Part shown: positions 1 through 11,434 of the stretch, piece after piece
How the letters are laid out: each line of letters starts with the position of its first letter
Numbering within the stretch: the stretch's first letter is position 1
Source: Sipunculus nudus
Lineage: Eukaryota; Annelida; Sipuncula; Golfingiida; Sipunculidae
Direction: 5' to 3'
DNA length: 64,000 nt
NCBI GenBank assembly: GCA_026874595.1
Contig: CM049316.1
Coordinates: 59,285,676-59,349,675, forward strand
Notes under the pieces: model-generated
The model's database searches: none
What the model was told of the DNA's origin: nothing
Seen by the model: the letters and a program-made list of their open reading frames with translations, nothing else
Position numbers and translations under genes: made by a program

Positions 1-504
1 TAGAAACAGATATTTGTCATAACAAGACCCGTGATAATTTGACTAGCATATGTTTAGAGCCCTATGTCGGGCTATGATAATGAATAAATAGGCCTACAGA
101 CTGCCCGTAAATTTGCAGTAATATTCAGATATGCATGTATACATGTACAAACACGAGTACTCGAGTCCAAATTTTGGACTCGAGTACTCGGTAAGTATTA
201 CCCGGACTCGAGTACTTGAGTACTCCTTTCAGCCCTAAATTATATGTATAATTAAAAAAATTAATGTTATTGGTCTACCTTTAAGATGCATGTTTCCCAG
301 TATATACTATAGTTATAACAGTCATATACCATCTAATGGTTCCTTTATAGTTTTAGTTCTCTTTTAATCAAAGTTCTAGTAATGTCCACCTATTTTAGCA
401 CCACAGTGACATCATTCAAAATAATCAAGATGAAATCATTGGTATGGTAAATTACTGAAACAACAACCTACCAGGATAGCTGGTGCCAGTCCAGTTTAAC
501 TATC
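1..504. other. intergenic, no gene seen
   Basis: No coding region or RNA gene is recognised here. The stretch lies left of the HSP70 duplication boundary and shows no match to the flanks of the other two copies. Its only notable structure is the palindrome at 154-190. Confidence 0.5.
154..190. repeat. 37-bp perfect palindrome
   Basis: Two 18-base arms (left arm CGAGTACTCGAGTCCAAA) flank a single T, and the right arm is the exact reverse complement. A partial copy of the same motif (GGACTCGAGTACTTGAGTACTC-like) follows at about 203-227. The DNA could extrude a cruciform. It probably belongs to the end of a dispersed element, whose family I cannot name. Confidence 0.8.
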
Positions 505-1591
505 TGGACCTTAGTTAATATTCTGAGTCATGAGCTGACTGCACTAGTCTGAGCAACTCACTGATGAGGTGCCATTCACCATCCACTGTGATAAGAAATT
601 AATCAAGTGTTGTCTAAATTTTCCTCATCCTTCTTGTGCTGCTTTAAAGTAGTTCAATGGTTCAACATATAAATTTTCAAAATTATTAAACAATAAGTTC
701 AACAAAATTTATCTGCAGAAAAATGTAACTTAATGTCTTTGGAAATTTGTTGGTAAATATGTATGTTATTTAATATTCAGGTGTTACTCTGGCAAAATAT
801 GCATGTTTTAATCTTTAATATGTTTAACAAATTTTTTTTCACAAATGAAATGCATTTCAATATAAAACCTGAAAACTAATTTGTTACACGTACCCAAATT
901 TCTATGTCCCGAATGCTCCTACAGAATTACATAATAGAGGAATTTTTAAACAAGTAATTTTCCTTTAAACAAGTAAGCATTCCTTATTTCCACTCCTGGG
1001 GAGAGGAAATAAGGCCTGCCATGAAGAAATTGAGGAAGTATAGTTTAAAATTCGAAAGAATATTATTTAATCAGTCTGTCTTATAAATATGTCGGAAATG
1101 TTTCAGCAGATGTTGGTATTGACATCAGATAGTATTATTTATTTTATAAATTTATGTACTCATAGTTACCCCATCCCCCTGTACTGAGGCTCTGCAAACT
1201 GTGCAGTGTGCTTCTACCCGAAATTTATATTGTTGTCTCATCCTTATTTTAATATATTTTTTATTTATTGTTAAGTTTATACAATATACTTTTGTAGTGC
1301 CATTTCGGCCTTCTGACATTAGACTCAATTTAGAGAGTCTACCACGCAGCATACTGGCGTCAGCCTACCACATCAAAATAAATGCCTAAGAAGTCGTGTA
1401 TTCATGGATAATGCTTTTAGTGTAAATGGTTGAGCAAATTCACGTTACTTTATAGAAAATAAAATTAATATTATAATAATAATTATTATTATGCCAGCTG
1501 GGGTTCATATGCGGTTTTGATCAATTACATTTACTAGAATCATCCATTTTTATTATTTATTTGTCTGAATGTAAGGCGGCTCCGCGACTTA

Positions 1592-2233
1592 AGGTGCTTT
1601 TCCATAAGTGCGTAGTCCGTATCCGTAGTCCATATGCGTAGTCCTAAAAAATCGCTTTGTAGACTTTTTAACTGGGCCGTTTCCATTCATCCGCATGCGT
1701 AGTCAATATGCGTAGTCCGTATCCTCATGCTGCTGGGAGCGATTTTTGCGCACTACGCACATACCAATCATGTCGATTTCAGGTTTAGCAAAGAGTTTTC
1801 CCCATTCAGGCCGTGCTGTATGCACGGTCTCTATTTTCAACTAGCATGAATGTCAGTTCTGGCACCAGTTTTCCCATAAACCAAACATATTGGCATATGG
1901 CTGAATTTTGTTTTCCTTTCTTTATCACAGACAACATGTTTTTTAGATGATTGAAGCGTAAACATCGCTGTGGCGTATAAAATATCACTATTTATGATCT
2001 TTTAAAAATTTTATTATTTTTATTTTATTGTTTAATTTTTGATGCTAATATATACAAATGTACAATAGATATATGGTGAAATGGCTTGCAAAAAAGATAA
2101 ACTTCAGCTATCGAGCACCTATCAATACGGAGTACGGACTGCGCATATACGTACTTATGGAAAACGAACTTTGCGGATACGGACTACGCATGCGGACTAC
2201 GCATACGCAGTATGCACTTGTGGAAAACCATCT
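1592..2233. mobile_element. 642-bp inverted-repeat DNA element (MITE) with TTA duplication
   Basis: The left end starts AGGTGCTTTTCCATAAGTGC. The right end, read on the minus strand, starts AGATGGTTTTCCACAAGTGC. TTA occurs on both sides (1589-1591 and 2234-2236), and HSP70 copy C carries the uninterrupted site with a single TTA near 27806. Subterminal sequence repeats the motif GCGTAGTCCGTATCCG many times in both orientations. A 3-bp TTA duplication fits PIF/Harbinger-type elements, but no transposase is encoded, so the superfamily is an inference. Confidence 0.85.
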
Positions 2234-2728
2234 TTATAATGTACAAGGTTTCAAGCGCAGGTATCAATTAATAGGCCTATGAGTGTTGAATTACGGTGTT
2301 ATTTATTCAACTGAGCCGTGAATGTTTCCTATGGAAAATACTTTTAGCATGTGTTGCGTGTTACATGGAATTTTGACTTTTTATTTATGTATTTTATTAA
2401 TCATAATAAAAAAATAACTAAGCTTAATAAAATATATATATGACGGACAAAATATTGCAGAGAGTAAGTCTATTGTGTATAAGTTGGATGACACACACCC
2501 TGTCTGTTTTGAAGAAAAATTGAAACGATTCATTTGCCTCAGTTAATCCTGTGTGGGATCATCCGCAGGATGAAACCAACATGGTCAGACACTCGCACAG
2601 CTTATTAAAACTACACATGTGTATAAGTGGGTAATTTAAGAAGGTATATTGTCAGTAGATTACTTATATCTGTGATAGGATGTGGTTATTTAGTTTCTCA
2701 ATTTGTCACCAGATGTCGCTATGTTCTA

Positions 2729-2865
2729 TTCCAGAATATTCTAGTTGTTCAATTTGTAAGAGTCGTTTCATTGGCTGTCATCAGATGGCGCTAGTTCCAG
2801 TGTATTCTGGAGTGTTCCCTGTTTACCAGTAAGACACTCAGGGTTGAGAATGTTCTCCAAGCTTC
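2729..2865 (+). promoter_or_regulatory. heat-shock elements of HSP70 copy A
   Basis: Three clusters of alternating TTC/GAA pentamers are present. The first is perfect: TTC-CA-GAA-TA-TTC at 2729-2741. The second, at 2795-2817, has five units, of which the TTCs at 2795, 2805 and 2815 are intact. The third, at 2848-2865, begins GAA-TG-TTC and ends with TTC. They lie about 50-190 bp upstream of the predicted start site, the usual place for HSF1 trimer binding, and are conserved in copies B and C. Confidence 0.9.
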
Positions 2866-2885
2866 TGGGTTTTATTAACCAGGTG

Positions 2886-2920
2886 TATATAAACGAAGCG
2901 ACTGGGGATAACTGTCAGAT
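2886..2920 (+). promoter_or_regulatory. core promoter of HSP70 copy A (TATA and Inr)
   Basis: TATATAAA lies at 2886-2893. A TCAGAT initiator places the probable start of transcription at A2917, 31 bp from the first T of the TATA box. The same spacing occurs in copies B and C. The predicted 5' UTR is about 152 nt and A-rich. Confidence 0.85.
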
Positions 2921-3068
2921 CAACCAGAAGCAGGCAGAGTGAAGCCATCAGAAGACTCATACAGACAAAGGCCAAGCGAGCACCATACACAACTCAAATA
3001 ACGGTTCACTGTAAGTTACGAATAACTTTACGTCTTAAGAGAATTCAGTTATATATTCAGTGATCAAA

Positions 3069-4970
3069 ATGGTTAGTGGGAAGTCTACAGCTATCGGCAT
3101 AGACCTGGGCACGACGTACTCGTGTGTGGGTGTGTTCCAGCACGGTAACGTAGAAATCATCGCAAATGACCAGGGAAACAGGACCACGCCCAGCTATGTG
3201 GCCTTCACAGATTCCGAGCGACTCATCGGAGACGGCGCCAAGAACCAAGTGGCCTTGAACCCACAGAACACCATTTTTGACGCCAAACGACTGATCGGGC
3301 GTAAATTCAACGACGACACAGTACAGAGTGACATGAAACATTGGCCATTTAAAGTGGTAAACCAAGGAGGTCAGCCACGTATCAGTGTCCAGTATAAAGG
3401 TGAGAATAAGACACTGGCTCCAGAAGAGGTCAGCTCCATGGTGCTGACCAAAATGAAAGAAACAGCCGAGGCTTACCTGGGTCAGCCGGTGACGGAAGCC
3501 GTCATCACGGTCCCCGCTTACTTCAATGACGCCCAACGTCAGGCCACCAAAGACGCCGGCGCAATCGCAGGACTCAAAGTATTGAGGATAATCAACGAAC
3601 CCACGGCAGCAGCTCTGGCGTACGGTCTGGACAAAAACCTGAAAGGAGAGAGAAACGTGCTTGTGTTTGACCTGGGTGGGGGGACATTTGATGTGTCTAT
3701 ACTGACCATTGATGAAGGTTCCCTGTTTGAAGTGCGTTCCACAGCGGGAGACACGCATCTTGGCGGTGAAGATTTTGATAACAGGTTAGTCAACCATTTT
3801 ATGCAGGAATTTCGCCGTAAATACAAGAAAGATATAAGCACCAACCCCCGAGCCATCCGCCGCCTGAGAACGGCGTGTGAGCGCGCCAAGAGAACCTTAT
3901 CCAGCAGCACACAGGCTAATATAGAGGTGGACTCTCTGTATGAAGGAATCGACTTTTACACCAGCATTACACGTGCTAGATTTGAGGAGTTGTGCTCCGA
4001 TTTATTCCGTGGTACGCTGGAACCCGTGGAGAAGGCACTGAGAGACGCTAAAATGGACAAATCACAAATTCACGACGTGGTTCTGGTAGGTGGCAGCACC
4101 CGTATCCCGCGCATCCAGAAGTTGCTTCAGGATTTCATGGGAGGTCGGGAACTAAACAGAAGCATCAATCCAGATGAGGCCGTGGCTTATGGCGCCGCCG
4201 TTCAAGCAGCTGTACTGTCAGGGGTAAAGGACGATAAGGTCAATGACCTTCTGCTGGTGGACGTGGCGCCACTGTCGCTGGGAATTGAAACGGCGGGAGG
4301 TGTCATGACCAAACTGATAGAACGGAATTCCCGAATTCCTTGTAAAGCCGACAACACCTTTACGACATACAGCGACAACCAGCCAGCTGTCACCATACAG
4401 GTGTACGAGGGTGAACGCGCCATGACACGTGACAACAACTTGCTGGGAAGCTTTAATCTGACTGGTATCCCTCCCGCGCCCAGGGGCGTCCCTAAAATTG
4501 TGGTCTCGTTCGATATTGACGCCAACGGCATTCTGAACGTGTCAGCTAAAGACGAGAGCACCGGGCGCAGTGAGAAGATCTGTATCAAGAACGACCGCGG
4601 ACGTTTGTCGAAGGAGGAAATTGACCGCATGGTGGCAGATGCCGAGAAATATAAAGACGAGGACGAACGACAGCGCCAGCTGGTGGAGGCCAGGAACACT
4701 CTAGAAAGTTATGTGTTCAGGTACAAGCAAGCAGCAGAAGAAGGAGAGTCTAAGGTGTCCTCCGAGGACAAAAAAACAGTACTGAGGAAGTGCTCCGAGG
4801 TACAGGACTGGCTGGACCAGCAGACCGGGGCCAGCAAGGAGGAATACGACCAGAGACTGCATGAGCTGCAGAAAGTGTGCAGTCCAATCATGGCTAAATT
4901 ACACGGACAGTCAGCGCCCTCTGGGGGTAGCCAAACAGCTGGCGGGCCCACTGTTGAAGAAGTTGATTAA
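3069..4970 (+). CDS. HSP70: heat shock protein 70, cytosolic, inducible (copy A)
   Basis: ATP-dependent chaperone of the cytosol and nucleus, 633 aa and intronless. Visible features are the HSP70 signatures IDLGTTYS (11-18), [13 protein letters not shown] (200-212) and [15 protein letters not shown] (338-352). The DVAPLSLG linker follows (398-405), then the beta-sandwich substrate domain (about 400-505), the helical lid (about 505-610) and the C-terminal EEVD that docks TPR co-chaperones. The tail is short and lacks the GGMP repeats of constitutive cognates. With three promoter heat-shock elements and no introns, this points to the stress-inducible type. The start is the ATG at 3069 in an AAAATGG context; an in-frame GTG nine bases upstream (3060) is not conserved in copy C. 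It differs from copy B at six residues: F70, Q102, E517, K569, E591 and H598. Confidence 0.97.
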   Translation: MVSGKSTAIGIDLGTTYSCVGVFQHGNVEIIANDQGNRTTPSYVAFTDSERLIGDGAKNQVALNPQNTIFDAKRLIGRKFNDDTVQSDMKHWPFKVVNQGGQPRISVQYKGENKTLAPEEVSSMVLTKMKETAEAYLGQPVTEAVITVPAYFNDAQRQATKDAGAIAGLKVLRIINEPTAAALAYGLDKNLKGERNVLVFDLGGGTFDVSILTIDEGSLFEVRSTAGDTHLGGEDFDNRLVNHFMQEFRRKYKKDISTNPRAIRRLRTACERAKRTLSSSTQANIEVDSLYEGIDFYTSITRARFEELCSDLFRGTLEPVEKALRDAKMDKSQIHDVVLVGGSTRIPRIQKLLQDFMGGRELNRSINPDEAVAYGAAVQAAVLSGVKDDKVNDLLLVDVAPLSLGIETAGGVMTKLIERNSRIPCKADNTFTTYSDNQPAVTIQVYEGERAMTRDNNLLGSFNLTGIPPAPRGVPKIVVSFDIDANGILNVSAKDESTGRSEKICIKNDRGRLSKEEIDRMVADAEKYKDEDERQRQLVEARNTLESYVFRYKQAAEEGESKVSSEDKKTVLRKCSEVQDWLDQQTGASKEEYDQRLHELQKVCSPIMAKLHGQSAPSGGSQTAGGPTVEEVD

Positions 4971-5263
4971 ATAATTGTAATATATCCTATATGTTGCGTA
5001 TAATGAATACATTTATGTAAATATTTTATTCAAGATAGTTCAGATAATTGCAGTATGGCCTATTTATTGTGTATTATATGTATATTTTATAGACAAATGC
5101 GCACAAATGTTTATGCAATTTTAAATGAATGGGGCATTGAATATGCATTTTTTTTCAGTGTTTTTCTTTGATCCTGGGCCATGCTATGATACCTTCTGAC
5201 AGTGTATAAAATCTTCAATATTTGTACCATATGTATTATATGTGCATCATAAATTATTTTATT

Positions 5264-5269
5264 AATAAA
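5264..5269 (+). terminator. polyadenylation signal, HSP70 A
   Basis: AATAAA about 295 bp after the stop codon, followed by a T/GT-rich tract. It matches copy B in sequence and position. Confidence 0.75.
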
Positions 5270-5583
5270 ACCTTTGTTTTATACTGGTGGTTTATTTGAT
5301 TCGCAATCCAGCGTGTGTGTGTGTGCGTGTGTGTGTTTAAAGAAGATGCACTGTAAAGTGGACTTTTCCCATCACACTAGCGCCACCAGTCGGCGAAAAC
5401 TGACGCAGAATGTTTGGTCTTTTATTTCGACAAATAGATTATATTTTGTTATATCTCAGATGATTCATAGGAACAAATCTGTCTTATTTTAAATTTTGAA
5501 ATTCCTCTCGAGGTTTATGGTTTATTTTCAATTTCTTTGATAAATCTGTGATGCTTGACCCGAACCCTGCAGACGACAGATAT

Positions 5584-6684
5584 GAATGAATAGAAATTTA
5601 TTCTGAAATAAAAGGCCTCAGGCCCATGGTTCCACAAAGAGCATGTGTTAAGAATCATAAAAATTCAACAAAAACAAAATGTAACTGCATAACATGAACT
5701 AACAAAACATGCATTAAAAAACACAATCTTGTATGAAAATGTATGAAAAACCCATGTTTGCAATATCTAAACACAAGCAGAAATTTTGTAATCACATGTT
5801 TCATTTCATTTAGAGGTCATGAATAATAACAATAATAATACCAATTATAATAATAATAATAATAATAAATAAGTAAACATATAAAACAAACAGTAGTACA
5901 GTGCATATATAACAGTTTATCTATTTCTTAATTGGCAGATGAATAAGTAAGTGAAATAAATAGATTACTTAGATGATAGCTTTCAATTCATCAGCTCTCC
6001 TAATAAAGGCATAGTGTACATAGGTTGCTAATTGTTTTATTGTATGGGCATTATTATCTGCCATCAGAGATGTAAATGTACTTAAATCATCAATATACTT
6101 GATTCTCAAGTCTTTATACAATGGGCATTTCATGATAAAATGATGCTCATCTTCCACAACAGCTTCCCCATATCTTAGACAATATTTACAAAACCTTTCA
6201 TCCCATGGAGTATTACTATGCCTTCCTTTTTCTACTTCTAAATTATGTGATGAACATCTTAGTCTTGAAAGACTTTTTCTATAGTTCACATTCTGTAGAA
6301 CTGTTAAATATTTTTCAGTGCTTAAAGTTAATTTAAAAGTTGAGTATGTGTTTAATCGACGATTTTTAGATATACTACTCGTCCAATCCTGCAATAAAGA
6401 ATCATTTAATCTCTGTTTCAATACTGAGATAAATAATTTAACATCCCCTACATCTTGTTCAATCCAAACATAGCCAAATCCTTGCGAAAATAATATTTTC
6501 TTTATATTAGTTACCCAGTTCTGTTTTCCTGCTTCATCTAAGCGATATAATTTATTATACAATTGCTTTGGTAATCTATTATTTGTCATATTTATCAATT
6601 TAGTCCAATAAGTTATAGCTCTTATTATATAATGAATCTTCAAGGGCAACCGCCCACATTCTCCTAGTACTGCAGCAACTGGTG
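5584..6684 (-). mobile_element. 5'-truncated LINE insertion with 10-bp target duplication
   Basis: CGACAGATAT occurs on both sides of the insert (5574-5583 and 6685-6694). HSP70 copy B has the empty site with one CGACAGATAT at 19191-19200. The insert lies on the minus strand. Its 3' end (low coordinates) finishes with a short ATTC repeat rather than poly(A), and its 5' end runs off in an open reverse-transcriptase C-terminal frame. These are the marks of target-primed insertion of a truncated non-LTR retrotransposon. It postdates the A/B duplication, or B would carry it. Confidence 0.92.
5969..6684 (-). pseudogene. non-LTR retrotransposon reverse transcriptase, C-terminal fragment
   Basis: An open frame of about 238 codons, truncated at the 5' insertion boundary. 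It begins with a GECGRLPLKIHYIIR-like segment, typical of the region after the RT domain in LINE ORF2. It ends with a zinc-knuckle-like CKYC...H...C module (DEHHFIMKCP). There is no initiator ATG and no catalytic RT core, so it is a dead fragment. The LINE clade cannot be assigned by eye. Confidence 0.8.
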
Positions 6685-6874
6685 CGACAGATATATACTG
6701 TGCGCATGCTCGTAGAAAAAATATCTATTGGGATTCTATCTCTCCCGATCCCTTGACCCATCTGAGTCTCATATGAATATTATCTGCATGTACTATTGTG
6801 GCACATGGCAAGCATGCCATCTAAAGCCGTGGTGTATCGTTAGAACAGTGGCATTTGATAATGTGTCAGGGTTA

Positions 6875-6878
6875 GAGT

Positions 6879-6911
<33 letters not shown>

Positions 6912-6914
6912 GGG
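6875..6914. repeat. GA microsatellite followed by a G run
   Basis: (GA)n runs straight into about 14 consecutive G. The equivalent in copy B is longer (19381-19444), so the locus has varied in length since duplication. Confidence 0.9.
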
Positions 6915-8290
6915 TGAAATTAAAAACTTCAGAATTGTAAAACACTTTATATTTTTTATTTACTTTTCTTGCAACTGTAAATACAAACTACCAGTATAAA
7001 ATCACTGTTCCCTTAATATTTATGACCCTAACATGAGAAAACTAAAATTTTGCTTAGAAACTGAAGCATCTGTAGCCGAGGAAATTGATTCCTTAAATCC
7101 GGTAATTAACCATAGTAACAGATTCTGTATATGCGTAAGTCCAGATATAGTGTGGGAGCACATATCATCGAGTAATTTTTCTTTTTAAAAATTGGACACC
7201 CTATATTTCAATGATCCTTAGGCCTTAACCTTTGCCAAAATATGGTGTAAATTTTCTATAGCGGCTTGGTTTTTTTAAAGTCAAATTTGATTTTTTAGCA
7301 AAAATCGAGGGGAAAATTTGTATAAATATTTCCTCTATAAAGGCAAACCTTGCAATAAAATACCTCAACATCGTCAGTGTGGTATATTTATTCATAATAA
7401 CTTGGACTAAATACATAAAAACCTCATTAAGACGGTTTTTTTTTACAAATTAAGAGAGCACTTATAGAGCGCACACATCCGCCAAAACATGAATCCGCAT
7501 CAACCCCCCCCCCCCCCCAACATATAACAGACGAACCATGAAAAATTAATCAATTGTGCCTTGGCCGATAGTCCACGTTTCCACATAATTTCATTGAAAT
7601 CTATAGAAAATACGTGTAGAGGCAGCTAGGTATGCTGCGGTAGTTTGCATAATAGGTATGGCGGACCACTTTCTGGTTTCAGGTAGCAACTGTCGTATAT
7701 AATATAGCTCCGTGACTCCTGGTTCCTATTAGTGGAATAAATATTACCTTCATTTATACAGAACATGTGAAAATGACACTGTTATGCTTCCATTATAATT
7801 TTGTTATTTCGTCAATCCGTTGTTTTATCACTGTCATCATCATCTCACTCGCTGATAATGAAGGTATAGAATTCCGTCTCTTTCGGTTGGCTTATCCAAA
7901 AATTATATCTAAATGTCCTTAGTGAATTGTAAGAAGTTAAGTAGATATTTTGGTCATGAGCTAAGAAAATTCGGTAAATGGTTTAGGCGGATGATTATTT
8001 TTATATATTATTGTGAAGAATAAAAGATTTGGCCTGTATTTAGTGGCAGATCCTCTCTCACATCTCACCGATCCATCAGAAACTTTACGGAGATGTTCCC
8101 TGGTCCACAATTCACAATGTAACGAATTTTTCAGCTGTTGGAACAAGTGTTTGCACATAAAAAGACTACATAGCCAGAGTTCAGAGTCTGCGCTACACAA
8201 CTCTCACACAAGAATTGACATGAAAGAAGAATCACAGAAAAACACCGGTTGGAAGTTTGAAAAATCTTGATTTGTGAAGTCACGCGGTAC

Positions 8291-8308
8291 GGCCACCAGG
8301 TGGCGTGC
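8291..8308 (+). promoter_or_regulatory. CTCF-like motif downstream of HSP70 A
   Basis: GCCACCAGGTGGCGT matches the CTCF core (RCCASYAGRKGGCRS) at all but one position. It is identical in copy B at 20830-20847. Function is inferred from sequence alone. Confidence 0.4.
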
Positions 8309-9053
8309 ATGCCCGCTACGTTAAATTTTGCACCACTGTTCTCGCCCGGTGAAAGCTCCTGCCCACTTGGGTACAGTAGTCAGGAGTATGAGCAAGCGGT
8401 TTAGTACGAAATATTGGCAAAATACCATAATATTTAAGTAGAAAAAACACTGTGTATAAAGTGTATAATACTTAAGTGTATATCTAATTTACCTAGTTTG
8501 TGAATAGGCCCCTTTAATATATACTCAAAATATAATTTTAGACAATGCTGAACTGTTCTTAGTATGTAAATGCACCCCACAAAAATAACCTCTCTTGTGC
8601 TCTTGTCCCTGTTTACCTAGCTTAATGTTTCCTTTGCATTTTTAAAACATTTTTTAAAGAATTTTTAAATAAGCTGAAAAGAATGGTCAAAACTGAAAAA
8701 AAATTTACACCATCTTTTTAAGGCTTCATAGGACGGTGAAGAACAAAAATGCATAGGGTGTCACATTAATGATTTTAACAAACAAAATATACTCAGAACG
8801 AATTTTCTAAATATGCTCCTGCACTAAAATGCGTGAAAATATTGCTGTTTAAGTGTGTGCGTTTGTGCGTTTGGCGTATATGCGTGAAGAACGGCTGTGT
8901 TTTCATGTTCACGTATATATGTATATCAGTAAAAAATTCAAAATTTACTTTAAAAATATCCCTGGACAGTTTTTATTTCAGGTTCATAATAGTTTTTAAA
9001 TGAAAGAAATATGACAACCTACAGTGGCTGAATAAGGACACTGAAAAAAAAAT

Positions 9054-9245
9054 ATTTATCTCGACATCCCGAGATAACGTTCGAGATCTCGAGGTAACAT
9101 TTCGCGATCTCGATATAACATCTCGAGATCTCGACATAAATTATCATAAACAAAATTTTGCTGCAGAAAAAAAATATTTATTTCGTGATCTTGAGATGTT
9201 AAGTCGAGGTCTCGAGATAATATCTCGAGATAATATTTCACATCT
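9054..9245. repeat. CTCGAGAT-type irregular palindromic array
   Basis: About a dozen imperfect copies of TCTCGAGATAAC, in both orientations because the core is itself palindromic. They form two clusters separated by AT-rich DNA. Each cluster is preceded by an A-rich AAAATATTTAT sequence. It begins within about 40 bp of the right end of A/B homology. Confidence 0.7.
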
Positions 9246-11430
9246 GTACGAACCATTCGATGCTGAATTGACATAAAGCAAAACAACCTTAAAAGGACAG
9301 TATACGTTAAGAGTGCTTACTATTGCAAATTATAAAAACAAAGACCATGTATTCTGTGTTTAACTGAAAGGTTATACAATATAATTTATTTAAAATAAAT
9401 CAAGTTTGCATTTCCCCTAAGATAAGCCGAGGTGAATAAAAGCTCAATATAAAATTCAATATTTTATTATCCATATCCGTAAGTAAGATGTAAAACCCTA
9501 AAGAAACCCTAGCCACAATAATATGCTGTCAGCCGGTGCTAATGAGGATGTCTCATTCCACAGTCGCTCGAATCCCTATTTCAGGGGGAAATGAGAAGAA
9601 AATGTATATTGCACCTCTATAGTGATACATGCTATCTTCGTACGAAGTACTACGTAAGGCACTACAATATAATTCTATATAGTGCACAGTTTCATCCCTT
9701 TCTCGATAAAAACACAACCACAAATAGGGATTTGAGCAACTGTGCTCATTCTGTAACAAACGGATGACAACAATGGCACTTCCATGGCGAGGAGGCGCTT
9801 TCTGGTTTGTTGATGGCAGGTCCGCACAAATATGAGCAATATGGCCAACGGTCCTATTGGTCAAAAATCAAGAAAAAAATATATGAGAACTCATTGAAAA
9901 TATAACCACCGATAAATGGTATTCCTCCACAGTCACAGGTAAGTTAAAGGGGCCCAATCATCTAAAAAGCATGGTGAATTAACACGAAAAATAGCTTCTT
10001 CCCTTTAAAATAAGTTGTTCCCTGCCAAAATGTTTCCCTGAAATCGTTTGCTTAAACCTGTAAACAAGTATTAAAAACAGTGGCGCGGGCGCGATCACAG
10101 GTGTCAAAATAAACACAGCGGATGGAACTCTGTGTATCGCAGGGCCACAACACCCGCCAATCATGAGATGCCCGGACTGACTCGATCCCTAAAACGTAAT
10201 ACATGTACATGTTCCCGCTGGCTGAAACAACGATGTTGTGGCTCACAATCGGACCTCCAGCCTTGAGACAAATAATCCGAAATATGACAAAACAGGTTAC
10301 AACGACTTTTATTCGCCAGAGAACTGATCATGAACAAGCCACACAAGCTGATGACGTCAGTCAATTGAAGGTGATGCGTTACCGGTCATTGTGACATCAC
10401 TGTTGTCTAACAAACACCACACCCAGCCATACACATGGAAATAGTACCGTCCAGCATTGCCGGGAAGACGCCATCCACGGTAAATCAGCATAAATATATA
10501 TAGCAAAAGAGTCGCAAAGAAAATACTTTTTACAGGATGTATTACTATACTTCACACAAAATCGGCGGTATATTTGTAGGGCCTATATCTACATTTGGCC
10601 AAAAGGCATTTTAAAAGTAAATTCTTAAAAATATATATCGCGAAAATACATGCGGACAAAGTTTCTGGGACGGACTATAGAATGTAAATCGCCTGAACTT
10701 TGGAGAGGGGTACTTTGACTATTTGGTGCGAGAAAGATGTATAGTTTCATGGTAATGTATGCTATAAAATGTCAATGCTAACACGAAATGCAATTATCAA
10801 TCAACAATGGTTCAGCCGATCACGCACGTCCAGGCGCGGATCCGGGCGGGGGGTTTGGGGGTCCAGCCCCCACCCCTCGCTCTTAACCAATGACCTTTTT
10901 TTTTTTTTAGAAAAATCTTATGCATGACTGGGTTTTCTTGGGTCGAGACCCCCCCCCCCCCTGCTCTTAACCAGCTACCTCTTTTAAGACAATTTTATGC
11001 ATGACATCCGTTCACCCGGGCCCTCTCTGCAAAAAATATTGGGTGCGCGCCTGACGTCCTTCAAATTTAGCCTGAAACCGATTTCCGCATGCGCGTTTCA
11101 CTAATCACATTCGGTGACATGGCTGTCGGACGCCTTCCCTGCCTATCTCAAATATTAAATAAATAATAAAGAGACTGACCATATAGTGTAAAATTCGCTA
11201 GGTAAATGTCGGATATGTAATAGTTATGGGAAATGACCCATGCAGAAAAGTAACAAATTTAGCCCAAATCTAAACTAATAACAATTCAAGCGCCTGTGCC
11301 TTAACAAACCCTGAGCATATATATATTTTGTTTATCAAACTTGATTAACGATTACTGATTATACTTTTGCATTAATTTTATTCCAGTGATTCAAACTCTA
11401 GAATGACGTATTGGTAAAACTACAAATACG
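9246..11430. other. intergenic spacer between HSP70 A and B units
   Basis: No gene is recognised. The spacer contains a dispersed repeat at 9943-10300 and a GC-rich stretch at about 10835-11050 with repeated segments resembling CCCCCACCCCTCGCTCTTAACC. That stretch is probably part of another dispersed repeat. Short open frames here lack protein-like features. Confidence 0.5.
9943..10300 (+). repeat. dispersed repeat shared with 23736-24000
   Basis: Both copies start with a GGGGCC-AATCA-type segment, then AAAGCATG-TGAAT-AACACGAAAA. They later share GGGCCACAACA, GAGATGCCC-GACTGACT and GGCTGAAACA. The order and orientation match, with indels. Each lies 1-2 kb beyond the end of the HSP70 unit homology, so it may mark an older, wider duplication. 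Confidence 0.65.
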
Positions 11431-11434
11431 GTAA

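Larger units (their letters stand above)
505..9015 (+). repeat. HSP70 duplication unit, copy A
   Basis: By eye this stretch aligns with 14675-21565 through the upstream flank, promoter, CDS, 3' UTR and about 4 kb of downstream noncoding DNA. Interruptions are the insertions at 1592-2233 and 5584-6684 and small indels. Homology fades just after the shared ATATGACAA near 9010. The shared flanks show the copies arose by DNA-level segmental duplication, not retroposition, even though the genes lack introns. Confidence 0.85.
6695..9015. other. noncoding downstream flank shared by HSP70 A and B
   Basis: This sequence is conserved between the two units (partner about 19201-21565) without a conserved long reading frame. 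It includes a GA/G microsatellite, a poly-C run at about 7504-7518 that copy B lacks, a small ATG near 7773 that is frameshifted relative to copy B, and a CTCF-like motif. Confidence 0.7.

Noticed and set aside
3011-3060. Possible mini-intron in the HSP70 5' UTR (GTAAGT ... TTCAG)
   Set aside because: The donor-like and acceptor-like motifs are kept in all copies, but the interval would be 50, 39 and 50 nt in A, B and C. That is too short and variable for a normal intron; the genes are treated as intronless.
3060-3068. Earlier HSP70 start giving 636 aa
   Set aside because: The upstream codon is GTG, not ATG, and copy C has no equivalent. The ATG in an AAAATGG context is the natural start.
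3057-3758. Long antisense open frames inside all three HSP70 genes (for example 233 aa here, and 123-165 aa frames elsewhere)
   Set aside because: They are mirrored by the codon usage of HSP70, a known artefact of this gene family. They have no promoters and no recognisable domains.
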